Positions 13,301-25,215 of a stretch of 64,000 nt of DNA are shown here, one piece after another. The stretch lies in contig NC_060955.1 of NCBI RefSeq assembly GCF_910589235.1, positions 6,861,694 through 6,925,693 of the forward strand, written 5' to 3'. This stretch comes from Vespa crabro. Its lineage: Eukaryota; Arthropoda; Insecta; Hymenoptera; Vespidae. The notes beneath the pieces are model-generated. The model saw only the letters and a program-made list of their open reading frames with translations, ran no database searches and was not told the origin of the DNA. A program made the translations under genes and the position numbers. The first letter of the stretch is position 1, and each line of letters starts with the position of its first letter.

Positions 13301-16300
13301 TTTCTTGCATCAGATTGGGAAGCTGCACAAAAGCAAATTACATCACAATGCATTGGAGAAACAACACAACAATCCGCTGTTTATGTATGGGGTTTAAATG
13401 ATAAAGATCAACTTGGTGGATTAAAAGGATCAAAAATTAAATTACCAATATATAGTGAAGTTCTTTCGAAATTAAAACCGATTCATATTGCGGGTGGTAG
13501 TAAAACTCTTTTTATTGTCAGTCAAGAAGGAAAATTATATGCTTGTGGCGAAGGAACTAATGGTAGATTAGGTCTTGGAGATGACAGTAACGTATGTGAA
13601 CCCAAACTTATACCATTTCTCAGTCAATACGTGATAAAAAAGGTTGCTGTTCATTCTGGAGGAAAACATGCTCTAGCATTAACTCAAGATGGAAAAGTTT
13701 TTTCATGGGGTGAAGGAGAAGATGGAAAATTAGGACATGGAAACTGTGTATCTTTGGATAAACCAAGACTCATTGAAACGCTTAAATCAAAAAGAATAAG
13801 AGATATAGCTTGTGGTTCTGGTCATTCAGCTGCAATTGCAAGTAATGGAGAACTTTACACCTGGGGTTTAGGCGAATATGGAAGATTGGGCCATGGAGAT
13901 ACAGCAACACAATTAAAACCAAAATTAGTAGAAGCTTTAATAGGACAACGAATAATTCAAGTTGCTTGTGGAAGTAGAGATGCCCAGACAATGGCTCTAA
14001 CAGCTGATAGTACGGTTTATTCCTGGGGCGATGGAGATTTCGGTAAACTTGGTCGAGGAGGAAGTGATGGTTGTCACACACCGTTATTAATAGATCGATT
14101 GAACGGTTTGGGAGTAATACAAGTCGAATGTGGTGCTCAATTTTCTTTAGCTTTAACAAAATATGGTGAAGTATGGACATGGGGAAAGGGAGATTACTTT
14201 CGATTAGGTCATGGAAATGATCATCATGTCAGAAAACCAACTTTGGTTGAAGGACTTCGTGGTAAGAAAGTAATTCACGTAGCTGTGGGTGCATTGCACT
14301 GTTTAGCAGTAACTGATACAGGTCAAGTGTATGCTTGGGGAGATAATGATCATGGTCAGCAAGGAAATGGTTCAACGATTGTTAATAGAAAGCCATCTTT
14401 AGTAAATGCATTAGAAGACACAAGAGTAAATAGAGTATCCTGTGGTTCTAGTCATAGTGTAGCTTGGGTATTAACTGATCAACCTATAACAAGTAATCAA
14501 GAACCAGTTACTTTTCCTACTGCTAAAGATCCATTGGGGCAAATGTGCTTAGGATTTAATAATATTATGGAATCAAATACTACTACAAATACCAAAGATG
14601 CTAGACCATCTCTTTCTAATATAATTTTATCATTGGAAAGCAATGTTGCAAAACAACAGGCGCTTCAACATGTGATAAATGCTTTACATATAATGCAAGC
14701 TCGAACAGTTATAGTAATGGCTTTACAAAGCCATACAACATTGGCAAATTGTCCTAAAACACCCATGTCAGATACACCGCCGGAAGGAACAATTACTAGT
14801 AGCGTCGGTCATACAGTTTATCAAAATGTTGGAGACATAGCACAAGGAGGTGGAGAAGCTCCTGCTAATGCTGTGGAGGCTGCTAATGTGGTGACAAGTC
14901 CAAGGACTTCTCCAGATTTAGATGAATATCCATTAGCAATGTTTCCTTCTATGTCTAGTTCAGCAAGTTTATCTTCACGAGCTTCTAAAATGTCGACTAG
15001 TGCAATGAGCGTCATAGCAGCAACATTAACGTCGAATGCGCAAGTAGTAGGAGAAGGAGTTACCACAGAATCTGGTTTAGATGAATTTACATCAACGTTA
15101 ACAGAAGATGATGCAAGAATGTTAGTAGATCTTTTAAAATTGGCAGTTGCTAATAGAGTTGATAAAGGTGCAAAAGAAATAATAGCATCAACTTTAATAT
15201 CACTTGGTAGAGTAAATCCTACTATTGGAAACATGCTTTTAGAACTTTGTGTAACGGAATTAGAAGATACCACCGCCAATTCTAATTGTATAAGTAAAGC
15301 ACTTCAACCAGTAGTTCAAGAAACACCTCATCCTTATATAAATGATACAACTCTAACCGGTCATGTGAAGATTCCTGGTGCAGAAGCTTTGCGAGTAGAA
15401 TTCGATCGACAATGTTCCACGGAGAGAAGACATGATCCGCTTGCGATTATGGATAGTAATGGAAGAGTTGTTGCAATTAGATCTGGCAGAGAATGGAGCG
15501 AATGGGCAACTGAAATCAGAATACAGGGCGATGAATTAAAATGGAGATTCTCTACAGATGTTTCTGTAAATGGTTGGGGTTGGCGATTTACAGTACATCC
15601 TGTTGTGGCTACATTAGCGGCACACGAATTAGGTTCTGACAGAGCGGTTATGTCACAACCATCGATTGCATTAGCTGAGTGTCTTTTGGATAATAATTTA
15701 ATTAGTTCTGATAAAAACATCGTTACACGATTAGCGGCAACTTTAGCACAATGCAGTCAGCTCAGTATTTTAACTGCACAGCAAAGAATGTGGGCACTTA
15801 AAAAATTACAAGTAGTTTATCTCAGTGGACCTGGTATACGACCAGAAGTTGCATTATCGTCGTTATTAGGTTCTTTACCTCAAGCATTGCTGAGACAATA
15901 TACATACGAAGATCCTGCTGTTAGAGGTGGAAAGCAATTGATGCATAGCGATTTCTTCAAAGTTCTTATTGCACTTGCTTGTGATTTAGAATTGGATAGC
16001 ATGCAATGTTGTTCTGAGATTCATAAGTGGTCATGGTTTCGAAGATATTGTCTTGCTGGTCGAGTTGCAAAATCTTTAATACATCGCACTCCATTACCAA
16101 AAGCATTTTGCATTGAAGTTACTAAACGAATTAATGAGATGGCTAGAGATGGAGATTCATGTTCTAAAGATCACGAAAATCACGAGCTTTTTAAGCAAGA
16201 ACATGATGAACAATTACTCCAATGGTTAAATCGCAGACCAGAAGATTGGACATTATCATGGGATGGTTCTGGAGCAATTTATGGTTGGGGTCACAATCAT

Positions 16301-19300
16301 AGAGGACAATTAGGTGGCTTAGAGGGTGCAAAGATAAAATTGCCTACACCATGTGAAAGTCTTTCTGCATTGAGACCAGTACAACTAGCTGGAGGTGAAC
16401 AAACATTATTTGCTGTTACTGCTGATGGTAAAGTCTATGCTACTGGTAAGTATAAAAAACCAGATATATTTTTATAATTATCATTTTGAAACATTTCAAT
16501 ATATTAATTAATCAAAATGCTTAATTTCAGGCTATGGTGCAGTAGGACGTCTTGGTATAGGGGGAACAGATTCTGTCATTATCCCAACACTTTTAGAATC
16601 AATTCAACATATATTTATTAAAAAAGTGGCCATTAATTCTGGTGGAAAACATTGCCTTGCATTAAGCTCTGAAGGTCATGTATACTCCTGGGGAGAAGGT
16701 GACGATGGTAAATTAGGCCATGGTAATAGATTATCGTACGATCGACCGAAATTAATTGAAGAGCTTCTTGGAACAGAGATTATAGATATAGCTTGTGGTG
16801 GTCATCATAGTGCTGCTATTACAAGTGCTGGTTGGTTATATACTTGGGGAAAAGGTAAAAGTGCATTTATTATAGAAATTAAAAACTATCAATAAAAAAT
16901 TTCTTTTTGATGAATATAACATTTGTTTTGTATAGGGCGATATGGACGTTTAGGTCATGGTGATAGCGATGATCAGTTGGTTCCTAAAGTTATTGAAGCT
17001 TTGCAAGATTGTAAAGTTATAGATGTAGCATGTGGAAGTGGCGATGCGCAAACACTTTGCGTTACAGACGATGATAATGTTTGGAGTTGGGGTGATGGAG
17101 ATTACGGAAAATTAGGTAGAGGTGGAAGCGATGGTTGTAAAGTTCCGATGAAGATAGATTCATTGGCAGGACTTGGAGTGATCAAAGTTGAATGTGGTAG
17201 CCAATTTTCAGTGGCATTAACTAGATCAGGTGCAGTGTATACATGGTAGGTAGGAAAATAAAAAAAATTTTTATGAAGAAAATGATAATAGGTTTGCTTC
17301 TTCTTTTATAGGGGCAAAGGAGATTATCATCGATTAGGTCATGGCACAGATGATCACGTACGAAGACCCCGAAAAGTAGCTGCACTTCAAGGAAAGAAAA
17401 TAATTTCTATAGCCACAGGTTCCTTACATTGTGTTGCGTGTTCTGACAAAGGTGAAGTTTTTACTTGGGGTGACAATGATGAAGGTCAACTGGGTGATGG
17501 AACAACAAGCGCTCTTCAAAGACCACGGCTAGTTCATGCATTACAGGGTAAAAAAATAACGCGAGTTGCATGTGGAAGTGCTCACACTCTCGCGTGGAGT
17601 ACTACAAAGGCTACGCAGAGCAGATTACCAGTATCAACACCTATGGAATATGATTTAGTGAAAGATTTTCAATTTTCCGTGTTACATAATAGATTAGTAC
17701 TTTTACATCATTTTGCGGAATTATTGTGTCCATCTTTAGCAATGTTCCCTACTACTGGACACATTGGTCTCGACAGATTAGCTCCAATGCTAGTATATAG
17801 TATTAAAGAAGCAACGTTCCGTAAAGTAGTTCAGGCTACTATGGTAAGAGATCGACAACATGGGCCAGTAATAGAACTAAACAGAATACAAGTAAAAAGG
17901 GCACGAAGTAAAGGAGGCTTGGCTGGTCCAGATGGTATTAAATCTGTCTTTGGACAAATGGTTTCCAAAATGTCTTTACTAACGCAAGATGTACTCTTTT
18001 TACCACATAGAGTATGGAAAGTAAAATTTGTCGGTACGTAATATAATAACAATCATTTGTAATGTGTAGTACATACAAAATAATTCTAGTCACATCGATG
18101 TTATTATTGATAGGAGAGAGCGTAGATGATTGTGGTGGAGGCTATAGCGAAAGTATCGCCGAGATGTGTGATGAACTGCAAAATGGTTCGTTGCCATTGT
18201 TTATACCCACGCCTAATGGTCGAGGCGACAGTGGCACAAACAGAGACTGTTTTCTATTGAATCCTACGGCTAATTCAACGTTACATATGAGCATGTTTCA
18301 ATTCTTAGGTATTTTAATGGGTATAGCAATAAGGACGGGTAGTCCATTGAGCTTAAATTTGGCAGAACCTGTTTGGAAGCAACTTACTGGAGCATCATTG
18401 ACACCAGCAGATTTGACAGAAGTTGATAGAGATTATGTTCCTGGATTGTTATGTATACGGGATATGGATCCTGATGAAAAAGTCTTTCAAACTTTGGAAA
18501 TGCCATTCTCAACACCATCTGCTGTTGGACATGATATACCATTATCAAATAGGTAAAACAACTTTGTATTCATAATTATAAAATAAACTACTTCTATGTA
18601 TGTATATATTATTATTTTCCAGAATATTATTTTTTACTGTTTATTGTTTCTTTCAGATATCTTAAGATAACACCAGAAAATCGACATGAGTATGTTAGAT
18701 TAGCACTCAATTATAGACTGCATGAATTTGATCAACAAGTTGCTGCAGTACGTGAAGGTTTATCAAAAGTTGTACCTGTCCCTCTATTGACCTTATTTAG
18801 TGGAGCTGAATTAGAAACCATGGTGTGTGGTAGTCCAGATATACCACTTAGTTTATTAAAATCTGTTGCAACTTATAAAGGCACGTATAATTATTCCTGT
18901 GATATAAAAAAAACAATTGAAAAAAATTAATAATATATCTTGGATTAATAAAATATAACGATATGAAATATTGATCTTAGGCATTGAAGCTACAGCACCT
19001 CTTATTCAATGGTTCTGGGAAGTTATGGAGGAATTTTCTAATCAAGAAAGATCTCTTTTTCTTCGCTTTGTCTGGGGTAGAACTCGTTTACCGCGAACAA
19101 TTGCTGACTTTAGAGGCAGAGATTTCGTTTTACAAGTGAGTTTTATCTTCTAATTCCACATTATATAATTTAACAAAATTAATGAATATTAACCATAACT
19201 GATTATTATTTAGGTGATGGATAGATATCATCCACCAGATCATTTTCTTCCCGAGAGCTACACGTGTTTCTTCCTGTTGAAAATGCCAAGGTATTCGTGC

Positions 19301-19447
19301 AAGCCAGTATTACGACAAAAATTAAAATATGCTATTCATTTTTGTAAAAGTATCGATACAGATGAGTATGCTAGAGTACAAGCAGCAACAAACTCAGACA
19401 CAGAAGATACTGATAGTCTCGCCAGTGAAGAACACACTTCACTTTAA
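4304..19447 (+). CDS. HERC2: HERC2, giant HECT and RCC1-like E3 ubiquitin ligase
   Basis: HERC2 is a very large E3 ubiquitin ligase linked in other animals to DNA-damage signalling and centrosome function. Exons: 4304-4553, 4631-4831, 4955-5165, 5275-5532, 5611-16445, 16531-16854, 16936-17245, 17312-18033, 18114-18552, 18657-18880, 18981-19135, 19214-19447. All phases agree and give about 4720 aa (human about 4834). Approximate residues: RCC1-like domain 1 at 527-803, cytochrome b5-like 1217-1290, MIB/HERC2 1852-1917, UBA-like near 2420, CPH 2517-2575, ZZ zinc finger 2648-2697 (CNSC, CKYC, CENC), DOC 2717-2853, RCC1-like domain 2 at 2893-3260, RCC1-like domain 3 from about 3853, and a C-terminal HECT domain with the catalytic Cys near 4661 in ESYTCFFLLKMP. 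The start could instead be the ATG at 4361 (MSSQLN). Odd points are the single 10.8 kb exon, a GC-AG intron after 18880 and a Cys-rich insert near the N-terminus. Confidence 0.96.
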
Positions 19448-20823
19448 GATAGTTATTATCAATATTTATATTTCTAACGAGTTTTTGTGGTACTCTTGAA
19501 AGTATGCACGACTTTCATGACAAAGTATTTATTTTTTGTATTAATACATAATGCCATATAATTCACAAAAATCATTCACAAAAAGCTTTTATAATAAGAG
19601 TTATACTTGATAATTATGAAATACTACTTGGCAATTATGAAAGTGCACATTGCAAAAATTGAAGACACCATAATATGTAACACATATAATAAGTATTCAT
19701 GAATTCAAGCATTTAATGCTAATAATTCCTTGAAAGTTGATGATATTGTTAAATGTATCTAGATTACAATAATACAATCATCACCTTTAACTAATCTTAA
19801 AAATACTCTCATATGTAGATAATATTGTTGTATGTTTATTCTTTTTTTTTTTTTGTAATTAAAAGTGTGTATGCTAAACCATAATGATCAGTGTGAAAAA
19901 AAACTTGAATGCATGATTGCTAAGAAATTTTGTTATTAAGATATGAATAAATTTGTGCTAAGAACAATCTTAAAAATATGGATATAATATATGATTCCTA
20001 ATAAATAAAAATTAAAATAATAAATTATTTGACTATTAAATTTACAATAAGATATGTTATTACATTAATAATTTCATTTATGATTTCAATGTCCAAAGAT
20101 AAATAATATATCACATGAGATGTGTAAAAATTTCGAATTAAGTATTTTAAAAAGATAAGATATATGTTTTTCTAAAGACGAGAAGAAAAAAGTGTTATCT
20201 TTTTTTTATACGTTCATTTTACTTGATAACATTTTATGTACTAATGTGATAAAAGCTGTGTTGTAATTTAAACATAACAGTTTGATAACTAATATTAAGA
20301 ATCTTATACAGGGTGTAGCAATTTTTATTTTGTATTCAATTTATTTCTTTATAATATTTGAAAATAACATCATGAATATGTTATATTTAAAAACATAAAC
20401 ATGTTAAAAATTTAAATAGTAAATTACTGAATAAAAATGTAATTCAGTATAATTTTATTTTTGTGCATGTGATATGATACGAAAAAATTTAATGATCATA
20501 TATTTGTATTTATTTATTATTAATTATAATCATACAATCACAAAGTGTATTAAATTAGTACCATTAGTAATATAATTTCCAAAAAATGTCCAGTATGTAT
20601 TTGTACATATAATTTTTTTTGAATCATCCTGTATTCTATTAGTTTCATTAATATTATCAACAAAAATGATAAATTCACAATAAGAGGGACATTACCATGA
20701 GAAGTGATATTATGAATTACGCCAGAACAAAGATACATATAATACTAGTTATTATAGATCAATCAATTCCAACTTGTATTTACATTTTCATACTACAAGA
20801 TTCAAGGATATCAAAAAGAAATA
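19448..20823. other. HERC2 3' flank and intergenic spacer
   Basis: No gene is supported here. AATAAA-type signals occur near 19945 and 19999, so the HERC2 mRNA probably ends within the first 600 bases. The remainder is very AT-rich and holds a possible MITE at 20308-20634. Confidence 0.5.
20308..20634. mobile_element. Possible small MITE with degenerate inverted ends
   Basis: The left edge reads ACAGGGTGTAGCAATTTTT. The right edge, read on the minus strand from 20634, reads ACAGGATGATTCAAAAAAA. These share ACAGGRTG outer ends in opposite orientation about 327 bp apart with no coding content. ACAGGGTG-type ends are common in insect non-autonomous elements. The match is short and internally divergent, so this is tentative. 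Confidence 0.25.
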
Positions 20824-23800
20824 ATGATCCGCTTCGTACGAAATAAGGTACCAAATATTTAAAACAATTTTTAAACAATTTTAATGGAAATGTTATTAAT
20901 ACATATGATTAATGCTTTTTAGTTCTCAAATTGGTCAATCAAACAAAGTAGATATATGTCAACAAATTTATCTATTACAGCATCAGAAATTCAGTTACCA
21001 GAATTTGCAGATGTTATAATAATTGGTAAATTCATTATGAATAATAACTATACTAATTTAAGAATATAAAAGAACAATTTGCCATTTGTTCATAGCTAAA
21101 GAAAAAATAAAATTTAATATTTTTCAGGTGGTGGTAGTGCAGGATGTCATGCTCTTTATCATTTGGCGAAACGTGGGATTAATACAATACTTTTAGAAAA
21201 ATCGAAATTAACTTCTGGTACAACATGGCATACTGCAGGTCTAATATGGAATCTACGTGGTGTTGATGATGTTGAAATGGAATTACTAAATGTTTCTATC
21301 AATGTACTCTCATCTTTAGAAAAAGAAAGTGGCATTAACCCAGGATGGATAAATAATGGTGGTCTTTATATCGCTCATACTAATGTAAGTAAATATATTG
21401 ATAGATATTACACTATAATCTTTTAATAAATTATAGTCTTTGCAACTAATATCTTAAATTGCATGTAAATCATTATTATATATATTAGTGTTTTTAAGAA
21501 TTAGAATTATTATATAGGAGAGAATGGCAGAATATAAACGCTTAGTCACTACTTGCAAAGCATTTGGTATTGGTGCGCATATAATTTCTCCTAATGAAGC
21601 AAAAGCAATATTTCCACTTTTAGATGAAAAAGTTTTTCAAGGTGCAATTTATTCTTCAAGAGATGGAACAGTAGATCCTGCTATGTTGATTAATTCCTTG
21701 TCAAAAATAGCAAAAAATTATGGTTGTAAGGTATTCTTACTTAAATAATAATTATTTTATATTTTTATAGGTTTTATTAGTTAACAATTAAAATAAAAAT
21801 TGATAATATAAACGTATAATAATATTTTAGATAATAGAAAACTGCCCAGTAACTAAAATATTAACAAAAGAAAATATATATGGTTTGAAACAAGTTTTTG
21901 CTGTAGAAACACCATATGGACAAATTAATACTAATATTGTACTTAATGCTTCTGGAGCTTGGTCAAATGACATAGCTAAAATGGTAGGTTTAAATATTCC
22001 ATTAATACCGATAAAACATGCATATGTTGTTACTGAAGCAATAGAAGCTGTTAAAAATTTACCGAATGTAAGAGATCCAGATATCAGTTTATACTTTAAA
22101 GTACAGGGTGGCTCTATGAGTATAGGAGGCTATGAAAAATATCCTAGTATGCTACAATTGGTGAGTTTATAATATAATATAATATGATGTCAAACATACT
22201 ATAATAGTATAAAAATATATTTAATTTGTATATAGGTACCTAAGGATTTTGCATTTAGTTTATATGAGTTAGATTGGAATGTATTTAATGTACATATGGA
22301 GTCAATGGTTCAATTAATGCCAAAACTTGCAAATACTGGTATAAAAGCAACAGTTTGTGGCCCAGAAAGCTTTACACCTGATCACAAGCCTATTATAGGT
22401 ATATATCTTAAATAACATAAGAAGATCCATAATTATTCATTTAAGATAAATATTTTTGAAAGGTGAGGATCCACGTTGTTCAGGCTTTTATTATTCTTGT
22501 GGATATAATAGTGCAGGAATGATGTTTGGTGGTGGATGTGGAGAACAGGTAGCATTATGGATAATTAATGGACGTCCTGATAAACATATGTTTAAATATG
22601 ATATTCGAAGGTTTGAATAATAGATTTTTATATACAAAATTTATCTCATAATACATTTTTATTGTTTTAGAATATGTTAAACAAAAACATTTTAAATTAA
22701 AAAATTTATGTTTGAAAGATTTATACCAGAACAAATGAATAATTTAGTTTGGGCTACTGAAAGATCTCATGAAGCTTATGCAAAAAATTATGACGTGGCT
22801 TTTCCTCATGATGAACCATTAAGTGGCAGAAATCTCAAAACTGACCCTTTTCATGATGTAAGTTATCTTAGAAACTAAATGAAAAAGTTATAAATCAAAA
22901 GGAAATATGTATTATAAAATAAAATATATATATTTCAGCTACTTGTTGCGGAAGGAGCAGTTATGGAGGAACGTCAAGGATGGGAGAGACCAGGATGGTT
23001 TCTAAAAAATAAAACAGTGACTATTTTGCCTTATAAATATGATACAATGATAATTAAAGGAAATGATGAATATAAGCAAATTTTAGAAACAGAATGTACA
23101 TTTGACTTTCCCCTCTATCATAATACAGTAAATGCGTTATATTTAAAATGTATGGCTAATTTTTAAATAATTTTAAAATTAATATAAAATTTATAATATT
23201 TTTATTAGATACAGGAAGAAGCATTGGCCTGTAGAACTAATGTAGTACTGTTCAACATGTCTTATCTTGGAAAATTCTATCTTTGTGGGCCAGATGTACA
23301 AAAAGCTGCAGATTATCTTTTTACATCAAATACTAGAAAAAAATTTAATAGAATAATTTATACTTGTATGCTTAATCACAAAGGAGGTATAGAAGGAGAC
23401 TGTACTGTTACTAGTATAGAACCGGGTTCAAGTGGTATTGTTGATCCTATATTTAAGGACAAAGCATTTTACATAGGTAATCTTTACATAAATCTTATTT
23501 ATTTAATATCTTTTTTAATATTTCATTTGAAAAGTTGTAAAACTTAATTAGATTTCATTAACAACAGTTTCAAGTGGATTATCAACATATCAAACATGGG
23601 CTCATATTCATAATGTTATAAAAAAGAATAATTTTGATGTTATGTTGCATGATACTACAGAAAAAATAGGCATTCTATCTATACAGGGCCCTAAAAGGTA
23701 AAATATTACGTAAATTAAGTTATTTTGTATATAAAAATATCATACATAGTATATATCATAACAAGTAATGGAAATCTAGCCAGCAAGTACTACAAACACT

Positions 23801-24668
23801 GATAGAAGATGAATTATCCAATGAAAAATTTCCATATTCAACTAGTAAGTTAGTACAAATAAAAAATGAAACAGTACGTATATTCAGACTTAGTTTTGTT
23901 GGTGAAAATGGTTTTGAACTTCATATACCAAAGCAGTCATGTAAAAAAATTTATGAAACTGTAACTGAAGCTGGTCGAAAGTATAAAATGAAACTAGCTG
24001 GATATCGAGCATTATATAGCTTAAGTTGTGAAAAAGGTAATAGTATTGATTATATACAATAAAATTATAACAATATCTTAACTTTGTATTTTATAGGATA
24101 TCATCTGTGGGGTTCAGATCTAAGAATAGATGATAATCCTTTGGAAGCAGGTTTAGAATTTATTTGTCGCAAAACTGGTTCATATTTAGGAAAAACAGCA
24201 ATTGATCAACTTTATACAAATGGAATTAAAAAGAAATTAGTACGTCTATGTCTCAATAGGTAGATATAAATGTATTTCTATAAATTGTTATATTGATTTT
24301 CCTGTTATAATAAATTAAACAATTTACATTTTTTAAAGCAATATTCCCATGTGGGGATTAGAGACTGTATATAGAAATAATCAATTAGTTGGATATGTAA
24401 GAAGAGCAGAATATGGCTACACATGTGGTAATAGTATTGGACATGCGTAAGTTTATTATTTATTACGACTAGTACTTTTATCAAGAATTATCTTTTTATA
24501 TATATTCTCCTTTTTTAATATTTTAGATATATTAAACATCCTAATGGAGAAAATATTACAAATGAGTATTTACAAACAGGGATTTATGAAATTGAAGTTA
24601 TGGGAAAAAAATATTCTGCTAACATATATTTAAAAAGTTCATTTGATCCTCGAAATAAACAACTGTAA
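20824..24668 (+). CDS. SARDH: Sarcosine dehydrogenase, mitochondrial
   Basis: SARDH oxidatively demethylates sarcosine to glycine in the mitochondrial matrix, passing the one-carbon unit to folate and electrons to ETF. Exons: 20824-20847, 20923-21025, 21128-21384, 21518-21730, 21831-22160, 22236-22398, 22463-22610, 22719-22857, 22939-23127, 23209-23476, 23568-23697, 23780-24036, 24097-24259, 24339-24446, 24527-24668. They give 877 aa (human 918). The N-terminus MIRFVRNKFSNWSIKQSRY is a basic transit peptide split over two exons. The FAD-binding glycine loop (VIIIGGGSAG) is followed by SGTTWHTAGL, whose His (about 77) carries the covalent FAD in this family. CGPESFTPDHKPIIG and the C-terminal GcvT-like folate domain (MSYLGKFYL, YTCMLNHKGG, SIQGP) follow. 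SGTTWHTAG and NVRDPDISLY favour SARDH over dimethylglycine dehydrogenase or the PDP regulatory subunit. Confidence 0.93.
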
Positions 24669-25215
24669 GGCATATGCTAAACTTAATATATAGTTTTACA
24701 TATGATAGACAACTATACTTGTTTGAACGCAGTATACTGTCTAGGTCTTTTATACTCGGACCTGATTTTTTATTGTTTTAAGTTTTGGAAAAATTTGAAC
24801 AAATTATGGAATATTTAACAGTCTCTTTTTTAAGCTACAATTATTCATTAAGTCAAATGTTTAACATATTTTTTCAATAAAAATAAAAATTCAAAAGAGA
24901 GTCCGAGAAACAGAAATTTGTTTAAAAATATATAATCTTCAAATAAATAAATATTGAAAAAAGTTATAGGGTTTTACACATAAAACTACGACTTTTCACG
25001 AAAATAAAAAGAAAATTTGCAAGATATTTGAAAAGTATAATTATATTGAGGTCTAAAAGTAGAGAATTTTTGTGGCGATTAACGCAATAAGTATGCTAAA
25101 AGCAAGATTTTTTAAAATGAATAATCATTTATTAGTGAAATAATACAAATATATATGATATTTTATTTAAGTAGAAAAAATAAAGAATAAGTTTATAAAA
25201 ATATAAAGTCAACAA
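24669..25215. other. AT-rich spacer after SARDH
   Basis: No coding frame is supported. The stretch around 24744-24768 (TTATACTCGGACCTGATTTT) vaguely resembles a Tc1/mariner terminal repeat and may be part of the decayed element further right, but the match is weak. Confidence 0.3.

Noticed and set aside
14821..15279. 152-codon antisense frame in HERC2
   Set aside because: Shadow of the HERC2 coding frame; the sense strand carries conserved HERC2 sequence.
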